A program made the position numbers and the translations under genes. Below the pieces are notes generated by a model that was given only the letters and a program-made list of their open reading frames with translations, did no database searches and had not been told where the DNA came from. From Sandaracinobacteroides sp039808025 (GTDB lineage: Bacteria > Pseudomonadota > Alphaproteobacteria > Sphingomonadales > Sphingomonadaceae): 64,000 bases of DNA. Numbering within the stretch: position 1 is the first letter of the stretch; the number at the start of each line of letters is the position of its first letter. The stretch is from positions 236,660 to 300,659 of the forward strand of contig JBDHSK010000003.1 in the NCBI GenBank assembly GCA_039808025.1, written 5' to 3'. This document shows, one piece after another, positions 1-7,232 of the stretch.

Positions 1-2270
1 TCCATCGCCGCGTCGAGGTGGTTATGGATGATGGCGAAGGCCCCGGCATAGGCATCGTAGATGCGGGTCTGCTCGAAGGTCAGCGTGTGCTCGACCAGCT
101 CGTATTCCACGCCGTCGAAGGAGAGCGAGCGGGCGGTGTAGAGGCCGAGCGCACGCAGGTCGCGGGCCAGCACCTCCATCGCCGCGACGCCGCCGGCCTC
201 GATTGCCTCGACGAACTCGGCGCGGGTGCTGAACGGAAAATCCTCGCCGCCCCACAGGCCGAGCCGCTGGGCGTAGGCGAGGTTGTGGACCGTCGTGGCG
301 CCGGTCGCCGAGACATAGACGACGCGAGCGTTCGGCAGCGCGTGCTGGAGCCGCAGACCCGCACGGCCCTGCTGCGAGGCGGCGACGTCGCCGCGTTCTC
401 CCTTACCGCCACCGGCGTTCTGCATCGCGTGCGCCTCGTCGAAAATGAGGACTCCATCGAAGTCGGAGCCCAACCATTCGACGATCTGTCGGACGCGCGA
501 AACCTTCTCGCCACGGTCGTCGGAGCGTAGCGTGGCATAGGTCGTAAACAGGACGCCTTCCGGCAGCGTGATCGGCCGCCCCTGCGGGAAGCGCGACAGC
601 GGCGTGACCAGCAGGCGCTCCATGCCGAGCGCCGACCAGTCGCGCTGCGCGTCCTCGATCAGCTTGTCGGACTTGCTGATCCACACCGCCTTGCGGCGGC
701 CCTGGAGCCAGTTGTCGAGAATGATCGCGGCGGACTGGCGGCCTTTGCCGACGCCGGTGCCGTCACCGATCATGAAGCCGCGCCGGAAGCGCGCGGCGTT
801 CGTCGCATCCTCGCGCGCAGCCGTGACGACATCGAAGGTGGCGTCCACCGTCCACGATCCGGCAAGATGATCGGCGTGAGCCTCGCCGGCATAAATGACG
901 GTCTCGAGCTGCGCGTCGGACAGCAGCTCGTGGATATTGACCGGGAGGTGCGGCCGATAGCTCGGTCTGGGCGGGGCGACCGAAGCCATCGCCGCCGATT
1001 GCACCAGCCTGGTGGGGTGCGCCTGAGAACCGGCAATACGGATCGCCTGCAATCCGTATTCTTCATAGATGCTGTCGGACAAGCGGCCGCCTTCGCCCGC
1101 CAGGCCGTCCTGGGTCTCGTAGGCGAGTGGCAGGCCCTTCGGCTCGGTCATCGGCACGGCCGCAGGGACGGCCTTGGCGGTGCGGTTGCCGCGCACGCTG
1201 CGAGGGGCGGAAGCCGCGACAGTCGGGACCTTGAGGGAGGGATCGACGGCGAGCCTTGTCGGCAAATGATCGTCGAGCCAGCCCAGCAGCGTGGCGGCGT
1301 TCGAGGCAACGCCGGGTGCGGCCGGGAACACGGCCGGATCGTCGGCGGGCAGCTTGTCGATGACGGTCAGCCGCGTCGGAAACGTCGTGCCGTGTTTGGC
1401 ATAGACCGCGCCGTCGATGGCGGCGGAGAAGACGATGCGCCCGCGCTCCTGCAGGCGAATGAAGGCGTCCCGCCAGGCCAGATTGTCGGACGCGAAATTG
1501 GCGCCGGTGATCGTGACGAGCCGGCCGCCGGGAGCCAGACGCGCCAGCGCTGAGGCGACATGGCGATATGTGGTGTCGGCTATTCGGCCTTCGACATTGG
1601 CCATTGCGGAGAACGGCGGGTTCATCAGCACGACGCTGGGCGTGACGGCGGGATCGAGATGATCGTCGATCTGGGCCGCGTCGAAACAGGTGACGGGAAT
1701 GGCCGGGAAGAGAAGCGACAGCAGGCTGGCGCGGGTGTCGGCCAGCTCGTTGAGGACGAGCGCGCCGCCGGCGATCTCGGCGAAGATGGCGAACAGGCCG
1801 GTGCCGGCCGAAGGCTCCAGCACCCGGTCGGCCGGAGTGATTGCCGCGGCGTGGGCGCCGACCAGGCCGAGCGGGATCGGCGTCGAGAATTGCTGGAAGG
1901 TCTGGCTCTCCGTCGACCGCCGTGTATGCGTCGGCAGAAAGTTGGCGACCTTTGTCAGCGCGGACAGCCGCGCAGCCGGAGTCCCGGCTTTGCGGAAAAG
2001 CGCCTTTCCGTATTTGCGAAGGAACAGGACGGTCGCGGCCTCGCAGGCGTCATAGGCGGTCTTCCAGTCCCAGGCGCCGGTGGAATCAGATGCGCCGAAG
2101 GCGGTCTCCATCGCTGCGCGCAGGGCGGCGGCGTCGACGCGCTTGCCGCATTCGAGATGGGGCAGCAGCAGACCGGCGGCCGTGAAGATGGCAGCGGCGG
2201 GTTCGCGATTGGGGCCGAGCGAAAGCGGCGCGGCGGCGGACGCCGCCGCGGATGCGGAAATCAGGGTCAT
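1..2270 (-). CDS. Strawberry-notch-like helicase with N-terminal DNA methyltransferase domain (3' end beyond window)
   Basis: The minus-strand reading frame is open from an ATG at 2270 to the left edge, so at least 756 residues are present and the C-terminus is missing. The N-terminal ~300 residues carry an amino-methyltransferase fold: a SAM-binding segment EPSAGTGLF near residue 151 and the catalytic motif NPPF at 217-220. A superfamily 2 helicase core follows, with a P-loop (GDGTGVGKG) near residue 500 and a DEAH box (LIFDEAHA) at about 611. This order is typical of the large strawberry-notch proteins on alphaproteobacterial plasmids and ICEs. Family knowledge suggests a DNA-handling or anti-defence role, but the reaction is not established. 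It lies behind a structured leader (2298-2366) shared with parB and ardC. RBS AAGG sits near 2282. Confidence 0.88.
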   Translation of the reverse strand, partial: MTLISASAAASAAAPLSLGPNREPAAAIFTAAGLLLPHLECGKRVDAAALRAAMETAFGASDSTGAWDWKTAYDACEAATVLFLRKYGKALFRKAGTPAARLSALTKVANFLPTHTRRSTESQTFQQFSTPIPLGLVGAHAAAITPADRVLEPSAGTGLFAIFAEIAGGALVLNELADTRASLLSLLFPAIPVTCFDAAQIDDHLDPAVTPSVVLMNPPFSAMANVEGRIADTTYRHVASALARLAPGGRLVTITGANFASDNLAWRDAFIRLQERGRIVFSAAIDGAVYAKHGTTFPTRLTVIDKLPADDPAVFPAAPGVASNAATLLGWLDDHLPTRLAVDPSLKVPTVAASAPRSVRGNRTAKAVPAAVPMTEPKGLPLAYETQDGLAGEGGRLSDSIYEEYGLQAIRIAGSQAHPTRLVQSAAMASVAPPRPSYRPHLPVNIHELLSDAQLETVIYAGEAHADHLAGSWTVDATFDVVTAAREDATNAARFRRGFMIGDGTGVGKGRQSAAIILDNWLQGRRKAVWISKSDKLIEDAQRDWSALGMERLLVTPLSRFPQGRPITLPEGVLFTTYATLRSDDRGEKVSRVRQIVEWLGSDFDGVLIFDEAHAMQNAGGGKGERGDVAASQQGRAGLRLQHALPNARVVYVSATGATTVHNLAYAQRLGLWGGEDFPFSTRAEFVEAIEAGGVAAMEVLARDLRALGLYTARSLSFDGVEYELVEHTLTFEQTRIYDAYAGAFAIIHNHLDAAM

Positions 2271-2275
2271 GATGT

Positions 2276-2372
2276 GAGCCTTAAGGAGAGCGGGAAAGGA
2301 CGAGCCGCGCGGCGCTCTCTCTCGACCGCACCGGCTCAAACCCGTCCCGGCCGCCCTCTCACTCTCGGGACG
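2276..2372 (-). ncRNA. Conserved structured leader, copy A (upstream of the strawberry-notch gene)
   Basis: Read on the minus strand, this leader has a GAGAGTGAGAGGG block (2354-2366), then a stem arm GGACGGGT (within 2340-2348) that pairs with GGCTCGTCC (2298-2306). The RBS and ATG follow. The same order occurs before parB and ardC. The stem here uses different bases from the other two copies (CTCG where they have CCCG) and still pairs through a G-U, which supports a functional RNA. The location upstream of methyltransferase/helicase, partition and antirestriction genes matches the gene context described for the 'radC' RNA motif. That assignment is an inference, since no covariance model was run. 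Confidence 0.6.
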
Positions 2373-2379
2373 GTGGCAT

Positions 2380-2416
2380 GGAAAAAGCGCCCGACCGTGA
2401 GGTGGGGCGCTTTTCC
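2380..2416 (-). terminator. Rho-independent terminator after the small-gene operon
   Basis: The arms GGAAAAAGCGCCC (2380-2392) and GGGCGCTTTTCC (2405-2416) form a strong stem with a 12-nt loop. On the minus strand the descending arm ends in GCGCTTTTTCC, giving a short U-tract. It begins 6 nt after the stop codon of the 98-aa gene and separates that operon from leader A. Confidence 0.7.
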
Positions 2417-2421
2417 GGGGG

Positions 2422-2718
2422 TCAGCTCCAGTGTCCGTCCGCTATCTCGCAGGCGACGAGCGCGCGGGCCTTGCGGATGAGGTCATCGCCGCAGGTGTCG
2501 ATGTGGCCGAAAAACCTGGCGCGGGCGCCGTTCTCGGCCCAATCGGCATAGGCGCAATATTCGCGAGCCTCGGATCGGAAGGCCCGCATGTCGTTGGTCC
2601 AATGCGGCTTGGGCTCGACGACGACGGTGACGCCGTCCCTGACTTCCGGCCAGGGCAAAGACCGTTCGTGCGGCGGATGCTGGCGATCCGCCGCGAAGAT
2701 GGCGTCGATGTCGGTCAT
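2422..2718 (-). CDS. Uncharacterised 98-aa protein of the mobile backbone
   Basis: The start is the ATG at 2718, preceded by GGGAGAGG and overlapping the stop of the gene before it by ATGA. The protein begins MTDIDAIFAAD. It is small, acidic to neutral and rich in Trp, His and Cys, with no signal peptide or membrane segment. I recognise no catalytic motif. It is the last gene of a three-gene, translationally coupled set (138 aa, 87 aa, 98 aa) lying between parB and the helicase. Proteins of this sort recur beside ParB/ArdC/strawberry-notch genes on sphingomonad mobile elements (recalled context), so an accessory role in element maintenance or anti-defence is possible but unproven. A terminator follows directly. 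Confidence 0.7.
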   Translation of the reverse strand: MTDIDAIFAADRQHPPHERSLPWPEVRDGVTVVVEPKPHWTNDMRAFRSEAREYCAYADWAENGARARFFGHIDTCGDDLIRKARALVACEIADGHWS

Positions 2719-2978
2719 GGCGCCTCTCCCGCGTCGGGACGTACGAAGCCTTCGGGATCGCCGGGATCGGGCGGCAGATAGGCGTAATAGGGATTGCCGT
2801 CGGCGAGATGGCCGAAGGGCGTGAAGACGTAATCGCCATCGTCCCGCCCCACGGCGCAGATGACATAGCGCGGGCTGCCCGTCACCGCGTCGAGGCATTC
2901 CATGAGGGCGAGATTGCCGTCGCCCGCCGCGCGCAGCAGGGTCTGAAAATTGGTCCGGGCGTAGGAAGGGATGCTCAT
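2715..2978 (-). CDS. DUF6117-like small protein (87 aa)
   Basis: The ATG at 2978 overlaps the upstream stop (ATGA) and the gene's own stop overlaps the next ATG, so it is the middle member of a coupled operon. The N-terminus MSIPSYARTNFQTLLRAA, followed by ALMECLDAVTG and PRYVICAVGR, fits a small family I recall as DUF6117, found on alphaproteobacterial plasmids and ICEs. Function is unknown. There is no transmembrane segment or enzyme motif. The tight coupling to the 138-aa and 98-aa genes suggests that the three products are made together. Confidence 0.7.
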   Translation of the reverse strand: MSIPSYARTNFQTLLRAAGDGNLALMECLDAVTGSPRYVICAVGRDDGDYVFTPFGHLADGNPYYAYLPPDPGDPEGFVRPDAGEAP

Positions 2979-3391
2979 AGCGATCCTCCCTCGCCGGAGA
3001 TGGTCTGATCGAGCCAGCCATCGGTGTAGATCCAGTCCATGGTCGCGCCGGTGGCGAGGTCGAGGACATGCGCGCCGCCGCCGAATCCATCGAGCCGGGG
3101 CTTCGAGCAGGTGTTGGCGTATTGGAAGCCCCATCTGCCGGTCAGGCCGAACTCGACGGCGCAGCGCTTCACGAACTGGATGAGGCGTTCGGGATCGCCG
3201 GTCACGTCGTCGCGCATCCAGAGTTGGCTGCCGCCATGTTCCGGCTGGATCGAGAGGAGGAAGCCTTCGGAGGGTGGTTCCTCCGATGCTCCGTCCTCGG
3301 ACAGGCGGTTGTAGAGATCGAGCGCTCGGGCGGCGTTCTCGGGTGTGCCGACGTCGAGCAAGCACGAGAAATGGGTGAAATAGTCGGCCAT
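2975..3391 (-). CDS. Uncharacterised 138-aa protein, first gene of a coupled trio
   Basis: The start is the ATG at 3391 with CAGGAG-like bases just upstream. The protein begins MADYFTHFSCLLDVGTPENA and is soluble and acidic, with many aromatic residues and a C-terminal stretch GAHVLDLATGATMDWIYTDGW. I do not recognise a family with known activity. It is followed by two genes that overlap end to start by 4 bp, and preceded by a hairpin terminator (3413-3434). The trio therefore probably has its own promoter in the 3392-3412 region, or is reached by read-through. Confidence 0.68.
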   Translation of the reverse strand: MADYFTHFSCLLDVGTPENAARALDLYNRLSEDGASEEPPSEGFLLSIQPEHGGSQLWMRDDVTGDPERLIQFVKRCAVEFGLTGRWGFQYANTCSKPRLDGFGGGAHVLDLATGATMDWIYTDGWLDQTISGEGGSL

Positions 3392-3412
3392 GACAGGCTC
3401 CTGAAACGAGAA

Positions 3413-3434
3413 AGCCCGGCGCGATGGCCGGGCT
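3413..3434 (-). terminator. Hairpin terminator between the 73-aa and 138-aa genes
   Basis: AGCCCGGC (3413-3420) and GCCGGGCT (3427-3434) form a perfect 8-bp stem with a 6-nt loop. On the minus strand it is followed by TTCTCGTTTC, a weak U-tract. It would end transcripts from the 73-aa gene. Confidence 0.5.
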
Positions 3435-3456
3435 GGGTTGGGGGGATCGAAGGCGG

Positions 3457-3678
3457 TCAGCAGCCGAACCGCCAGGATGGCCAGGGCTGGCCATCGTCGG
3501 CGGCGGCGACGGCTTCCGAAAGGTAGCCGGCATCGCCTTCGACCAGGGATGGATCGCGCACCGGCGTTTCGTCGATGACAGTGACGCAAACGACGAGACC
3601 GTCTTCGACCTCGACGTGAACGGGCACGAGATACTGGAAGACGACGCGGCGCGCGGCGGACCGGTCGGGTTCAATCAT
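3457..3678 (-). CDS. Uncharacterised 73-aa protein downstream of parB
   Basis: The start is the ATG at 3678, chosen because AAGGAG lies 8 nt upstream; an extended frame to 3717 has no such site. The protein begins MIEPDRSAARRVVFQYLVPV and contains a beta-rich core (VHVEVEDGLVVCVTVIDE) and an acidic middle, ending WPSWRFGC. No known domain is recognised. It follows parB by 60 bp in the same direction and ends before a hairpin terminator, so it may be co-transcribed with parB. Confidence 0.65.
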   Translation of the reverse strand: MIEPDRSAARRVVFQYLVPVHVEVEDGLVVCVTVIDETPVRDPSLVEGDAGYLSEAVAAADDGQPWPSWRFGC

Positions 3679-3738
3679 TGAAGGTCTCCTTGCGACGGTG
3701 CGGGGAAGCGACCCCAAGCCGCTCCCCCGCCGTGAGGG

Positions 3739-5883
3739 TCATTCGGCCGTGATCGTGAGGGCGTCTTCTTCCTCGATCCCGTCGGCTTCCTCGTCGTCCC
3801 CATCCTCGCAGAGGAAGTCCGGCAAGGCTGCCTCGTCCGCGGCGTCGGCCTCCGCGCCCGGTTCGACGGTCTGGCCATCGTTGGGATCGACCAGGCGCAG
3901 CGGCTCGGGCAGCCAGCCGGTGTCGGCCAACAGGCGCTCGGCCTCCTTGGCCATGTCGCCCTTCTTCAGATGGTCGATGAGCTGGGCAGCCCGATCACCG
4001 GCACCCTCTCGCACGGCTTCGAGGATGCGGGGCTTGGTGACGCGGCCGAGATAGTTGCCGACCGTCGGCCTCCAGCCCGCCGCCACCATGTCGAGGCCGG
4101 TGGCTCGCGCCAGCCGGTCGGCCTGCGAGAGGCGCACGTCCAGCCCATGCTGGCTGACGCCCGATCCGTAAGGGTTCGGCCGCTCGAACAGGGCGTTCAC
4201 GCCGTAGCTGACGCAATGGGCGAGCAGATCGAGCCGCCTGCCGTCATCGAGCTGCGTCAACCACTCCCAGAGCGCCTGATCATCGGCGGGAACGTGGTCG
4301 CCCCAGCGTTCGTGCCGCTCGGCGACCTCCCGCGCCGCTGTGCTGTCCTTCAACTCCTCGGACTGTGCCGAGAAGAAGATGTGATTGACGCGAGCTTCGA
4401 GGCAGCCGGCCGGTGCGGTGCGCCGGAAGGTGTCGCTGACCAGCTTGTGTAAAAGCATAGTCATGGCGACGTCGGGATGCTCGGCGACCGCGTTGCGCAG
4501 CGCCAAGGTGCGATGCGCTGTCAGCTCGGTGATCAGGCGTTCGGGCAGCGGCTTGATGCCGTCCTCCTCATCATCTTCCGGCGTCGCCGCGGGCTGACCG
4601 CCGATGGTGATGACAGCGCGCTGGATGGCGGGCGCGACCTGCTGGCCAGCTTCACTGTCAACCTCCGGCGCATCGCTGCCTTCGGTCTCGACGGGACGTT
4701 CATCCTCGGGACGGACATAGCCGCGATCCACCGACAGAGAGCCGTCGGCGTCGAGGCTGATGAAGACGCCGGCGACGGCGATGTCGGCCGGATCGTAGAT
4801 CGTTGGGCGCTGCTCGAAGGCGTCGAGCGCCTGTTCGATCTCGCCGAGACGTGCGTCGATCTCGTCCGGCAGCTCATCGGCTTCGGCATATTCGGCTTCG
4901 AGTCGGTCGTATTCGTCGCGCAGCGCTTCGCGGGTGGCGCTCTCCTCCTCGGTCAGGTCGACCATGACGCCAGCCAGTTCGCGAAGCCCATGCAGGTGGC
5001 CGTAGGGAAAGCTCAAGGCGGCCTCGACCCATTTCCAGCCTTCGCGCGCGATCTCGTCGGCGGTGGTCTTCAGCTTGTCGGCCACCATGCGGTCGAGCAG
5101 GGCCGGATCTTGCAGCCAGCCACCATCGTCCGACTGGAACAGGTCGCGCAGCACGACGCCGCCGGCCGCCTCATAAGCCTCGACCCCGATGAAGACGGCC
5201 CTTTTGTCGGAGGCGCGTACCGAGGTCTCGGTCAGCATCCGGCGAATCTGATAGGGCTCCTTCTGCCAGCTATCCTTGACGGCCTCCCAGACCTGTTCCT
5301 GACGGGCATGGTCGGAGCTGACGGTGAAGGCCATGAGCTGTTCGAGCGTCATGCCGTCGTCGGCATAGATCTCGAGCAAAGTTTGCGAGACGGATGCGAG
5401 GCGCAGGCGCTGCTTCACGACATTGACGCCGACGAAGAAGGCGGCGGCGATGGCTTCCTCGGTCATGCCCTTGTCGCGCATGGCCTGGAAGGCGCGGAAC
5501 TGGTCGAGTGGATGCAGCGGTGCGCGCTCCATGTTCTCAACCAGCGAGACCTCGTCGACCAGGATGTCGCTGTTGGCGTCGCCGACGACGCAGGGCACCG
5601 GCGCGGTCTTGGCCAGGCGCTTCTGCTTCGCGAGCAGTTCGAGCGCGCGATAGCGCCGGCCGCCGGCGGGCACCTCGAACATGCCGGTCTCGGTGCCATC
5701 GGCGTCGAGGACGGGACGGACATGGAGGCTCTGGATGAGACCGCGACGGGCGATGGATTCGGCCAGCTCCTCGATCGAGACGCCGGCCTTGACGCGCCGG
5801 ACATTGGACTGGCTCAGCACCAGCTTGTTGAAGGGGATGTCGCGCGCCGACGACAGGGTGATCTTCTGAATGGCAGTCGCCAT
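3739..5883 (-). CDS. parB: Large ParB/RepB/Spo0J-family protein (714 aa)
   Basis: The ATG at 5883 is used because it is the first codon after the conserved leader hairpin and has GGAG 10 nt upstream. Residues ~15-120 are a ParB/Srx-like CTP-binding domain, with LSQSNVRR, PAGGRRYRALELL and VENMERAPLHPLDQF. An HTH segment follows (IAAAFFVGVNVVKQRLRLASVS). At 714 residues it is more than twice the size of a chromosomal ParB; the long acidic C-terminal half is typical of the ParB-domain proteins of mobile elements. No parA is adjacent, so a role in element maintenance or regulation is as likely as classical partition. Its 5' leader is shared with ardC and the strawberry-notch gene. Confidence 0.9.
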   Translation of the reverse strand: MATAIQKITLSSARDIPFNKLVLSQSNVRRVKAGVSIEELAESIARRGLIQSLHVRPVLDADGTETGMFEVPAGGRRYRALELLAKQKRLAKTAPVPCVVGDANSDILVDEVSLVENMERAPLHPLDQFRAFQAMRDKGMTEEAIAAAFFVGVNVVKQRLRLASVSQTLLEIYADDGMTLEQLMAFTVSSDHARQEQVWEAVKDSWQKEPYQIRRMLTETSVRASDKRAVFIGVEAYEAAGGVVLRDLFQSDDGGWLQDPALLDRMVADKLKTTADEIAREGWKWVEAALSFPYGHLHGLRELAGVMVDLTEEESATREALRDEYDRLEAEYAEADELPDEIDARLGEIEQALDAFEQRPTIYDPADIAVAGVFISLDADGSLSVDRGYVRPEDERPVETEGSDAPEVDSEAGQQVAPAIQRAVITIGGQPAATPEDDEEDGIKPLPERLITELTAHRTLALRNAVAEHPDVAMTMLLHKLVSDTFRRTAPAGCLEARVNHIFFSAQSEELKDSTAAREVAERHERWGDHVPADDQALWEWLTQLDDGRRLDLLAHCVSYGVNALFERPNPYGSGVSQHGLDVRLSQADRLARATGLDMVAAGWRPTVGNYLGRVTKPRILEAVREGAGDRAAQLIDHLKKGDMAKEAERLLADTGWLPEPLRLVDPNDGQTVEPGAEADAADEAALPDFLCEDGDDEEADGIEEEDALTITAE

Positions 5884-5967
5884 GTTCGTTACTCCGCGAC
5901 GGGCGGCCGAGAGCCTCTCTCTCGACCTCCAACCCGTCACGAAGCGAAGCACCGCCCTCTCACTCTC
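5884..5967 (-). ncRNA. Conserved structured leader, copy B (upstream of parB)
   Basis: Minus-strand order: the GAGAGTGAGAGGG block (5955-5967), stem arm GTGACGGGT (5932-5940), TCGAGAGAGAGGCTCTCGG in the loop (itself able to form a small hairpin), then the closing arm GCCCGTCGC (5896-5904). GGAG and the ATG follow within 13 nt of the stem. The outer stem is 9 bp including two G-U pairs. The RBS abuts the stem, so translational control is plausible. Confidence 0.62.
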
Positions 5968-5987
5968 GAAGGGCAGCGCCAGGCGGG

Positions 5988-6029
5988 CGGAAAGGCGTAA
6001 AGTCGGCAGCCCACTTCTCCGCCTTTCCG
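5988..6029. repeat. 10-bp inverted repeat downstream of ardC
   Basis: CGGAAAGGCG (5988-5997) and CGCCTTTCCG (6020-6029) are perfect complements separated by 22 nt. The site lies just after the ardC stop on the minus strand. There is no clear U-tract, so it could be a weak terminator, an RNA-stabilising hairpin or a protein site. Confidence 0.4.
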
Positions 6030-6042
6030 GTTTGGAAGATCG

Positions 6043-6993
6043 TCACGCCGCCTGCCGTTCGTGGTCGGCTGCATCGACGTCGGCGCCCGGCAGGAAGCCG
6101 AGCAGCCAGTCGGCCGCCTTGCTGGCCTGGGAAGCGGCGCGCACGATGGCGCGATTATCCTCGCGCAGCACCTCGAGCCAGGAGCCGATATAGTCGGCAT
6201 GGCGGACGGTGGGTGTGATGCCGAGCGAGGCGCAGCAGAAGGCCGCGTTGATCTCGGCGACCAGCTCCTCGAAGGCGTATGTCTTCGAGCCGAAAGAACC
6301 CGAGAAATCACGGTTCAGGCGCGAGGGGTGGCCCGTGGCGTGCCCTAGCTCATGCAGGGCCGTCCTGTGCCAGTTGATCGGCTCGAAATACGCCTGGGGC
6401 GGCGGCACCTGCACATAGTCATGCGCCGGGGCATAGAAAGCGCGGTCCCCGCCGATGCGGAAATCGATGCCGGTCGCCCGGATCAGGGCCTCGACCTGCG
6501 GCTTGATGAGGCCGGGCGGAGGCGGCGGAGCAACAACGGCGACATCCTCCGGCAGGCCGTCGCATTGCGCCGCATTGAACACCGTGAAGCGCTTGAGGAA
6601 CGGGATTGCGGACGCTTCCTCGCCGGCCTCGCGGGCGCGGCGCTTCTCGTCCTCCGGCGTGAAACGGTCGGCATAGACGACGGTGGTGCCGCGTTCGCCC
6701 CGGCGGACATTGCCGCCGAGTGACAGAGCCTGGCGGAAGGTAAGCCAGCTTTGGCCGGGAAAGCCGTGCTGGATCACCGCACCCCAGAGGATCAGCACAT
6801 TGATCCCCGAATAATGCCGCCCGGTCGCGGCGTTCCTCGGCATGGCGAGGGGCGCCTTGACCGAGGCCGATCCCCAGGGCTGGACCCAGGGGAAGCGGCC
6901 TGCCTCCAGCTCGGCGATGATCTTGCTGGTGATGTCGTCGTAAAGGCTCGCCCGATCCGAGCGGGGGGTTGCGCTGGCGTCTTTCCTGAACAT
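6043..6993 (-). CDS. ardC: ArdC-like antirestriction protein with zincin domain
   Basis: This 316-residue protein has the standard two-part layout of ArdC. An N-terminal ssDNA-binding domain (about 15-140) begins LYDDITSKIIAELEAG and includes GRHYSGINVLILW and RGTTVVYADRF. A C-terminal metallopeptidase-like domain carries HELGH at 214-218 and a downstream EELVAE at 242-247 as zinc ligands. Family members shield incoming DNA from restriction during conjugation. The ATG at 6993 follows a conserved leader hairpin with GGAG just upstream. It neighbours parB and the strawberry-notch gene on the same strand, as expected for a conjugative element's early-entry block. Confidence 0.92.
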   Translation of the reverse strand: MFRKDASATPRSDRASLYDDITSKIIAELEAGRFPWVQPWGSASVKAPLAMPRNAATGRHYSGINVLILWGAVIQHGFPGQSWLTFRQALSLGGNVRRGERGTTVVYADRFTPEDEKRRAREAGEEASAIPFLKRFTVFNAAQCDGLPEDVAVVAPPPPPGLIKPQVEALIRATGIDFRIGGDRAFYAPAHDYVQVPPPQAYFEPINWHRTALHELGHATGHPSRLNRDFSGSFGSKTYAFEELVAEINAAFCCASLGITPTVRHADYIGSWLEVLREDNRAIVRAASQASKAADWLLGFLPGADVDAADHERQAA

Positions 6994-7075
6994 CGCGGTT
7001 CTCCGCGACGGGCGCCGGAGACCCTTCTCCAGTCCTCAACCCGTCACGGAAATCCCGTCTGCACTCTCACTCTAC
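6994..7075 (-). ncRNA. Conserved structured leader, copy C (upstream of ardC)
   Basis: Minus-strand order: a GTAGAGTGAGAGTGC block (7061-7075), arm GTGACGGGT (7039-7047), loop, and arm GCCCGTCGC (7005-7013). GCGGAG and the ATG at 6993 follow. Arms are identical to copy B, while the loop and spacer differ, so the conservation is not simply a recent duplication of the whole region. Confidence 0.62.
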
Positions 7076-7185
7076 TGGGGGCGTTGCGGGGGTCTCCCCG
7101 CAGAAGGGGTGGGCCGAGACCCTGGCTCGGCCGCAGGGGAAGGCCTTTCGCCCCTTATCCGGTCCTGTCCCTTCAGAAGGGTTGC

Positions 7186-7222
7186 TTGAAAACTGTCAGA
7201 AAATCGCGTATTTTTCTAACAG
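7186..7222 (+). promoter_or_regulatory. Promoter with overlapping inverted-repeat operator for the DUF6088 gene
   Basis: TTGAAA (7186-7191) and TATTTT (7209-7214), 17 bp apart, form a plausible sigma-70 promoter. An imperfect inverted repeat, CTGTCAGAAAA (7193-7203) and TTTTTCTAACAG (7211-7222), covers the spacer, the -10 and the probable start site. AbiEi-type antitoxins repress their own promoters by binding inverted repeats, so autoregulation is the obvious reading. Confidence 0.6.
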
Positions 7223-7232
7223 GAAAAAGACC

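Noticed and set aside
867..2480. Long plus-strand frames at 867-1553 and 1560-2480
   Set aside because: They are antisense shadows of the helicase/methyltransferase gene; their products are low-complexity Arg/Gly-rich and match no family.
3690..3738. GC-rich imperfect hairpin between parB and the 73-aa gene
   Set aside because: Imperfect arms and no U-tract; such pairings are expected by chance at this GC content.
4477..6000. 507-residue plus-strand frame
   Set aside because: It is fully antisense to parB, whose frame has clear ParB motifs; the plus frame has the typical composition of a GC-rich shadow.
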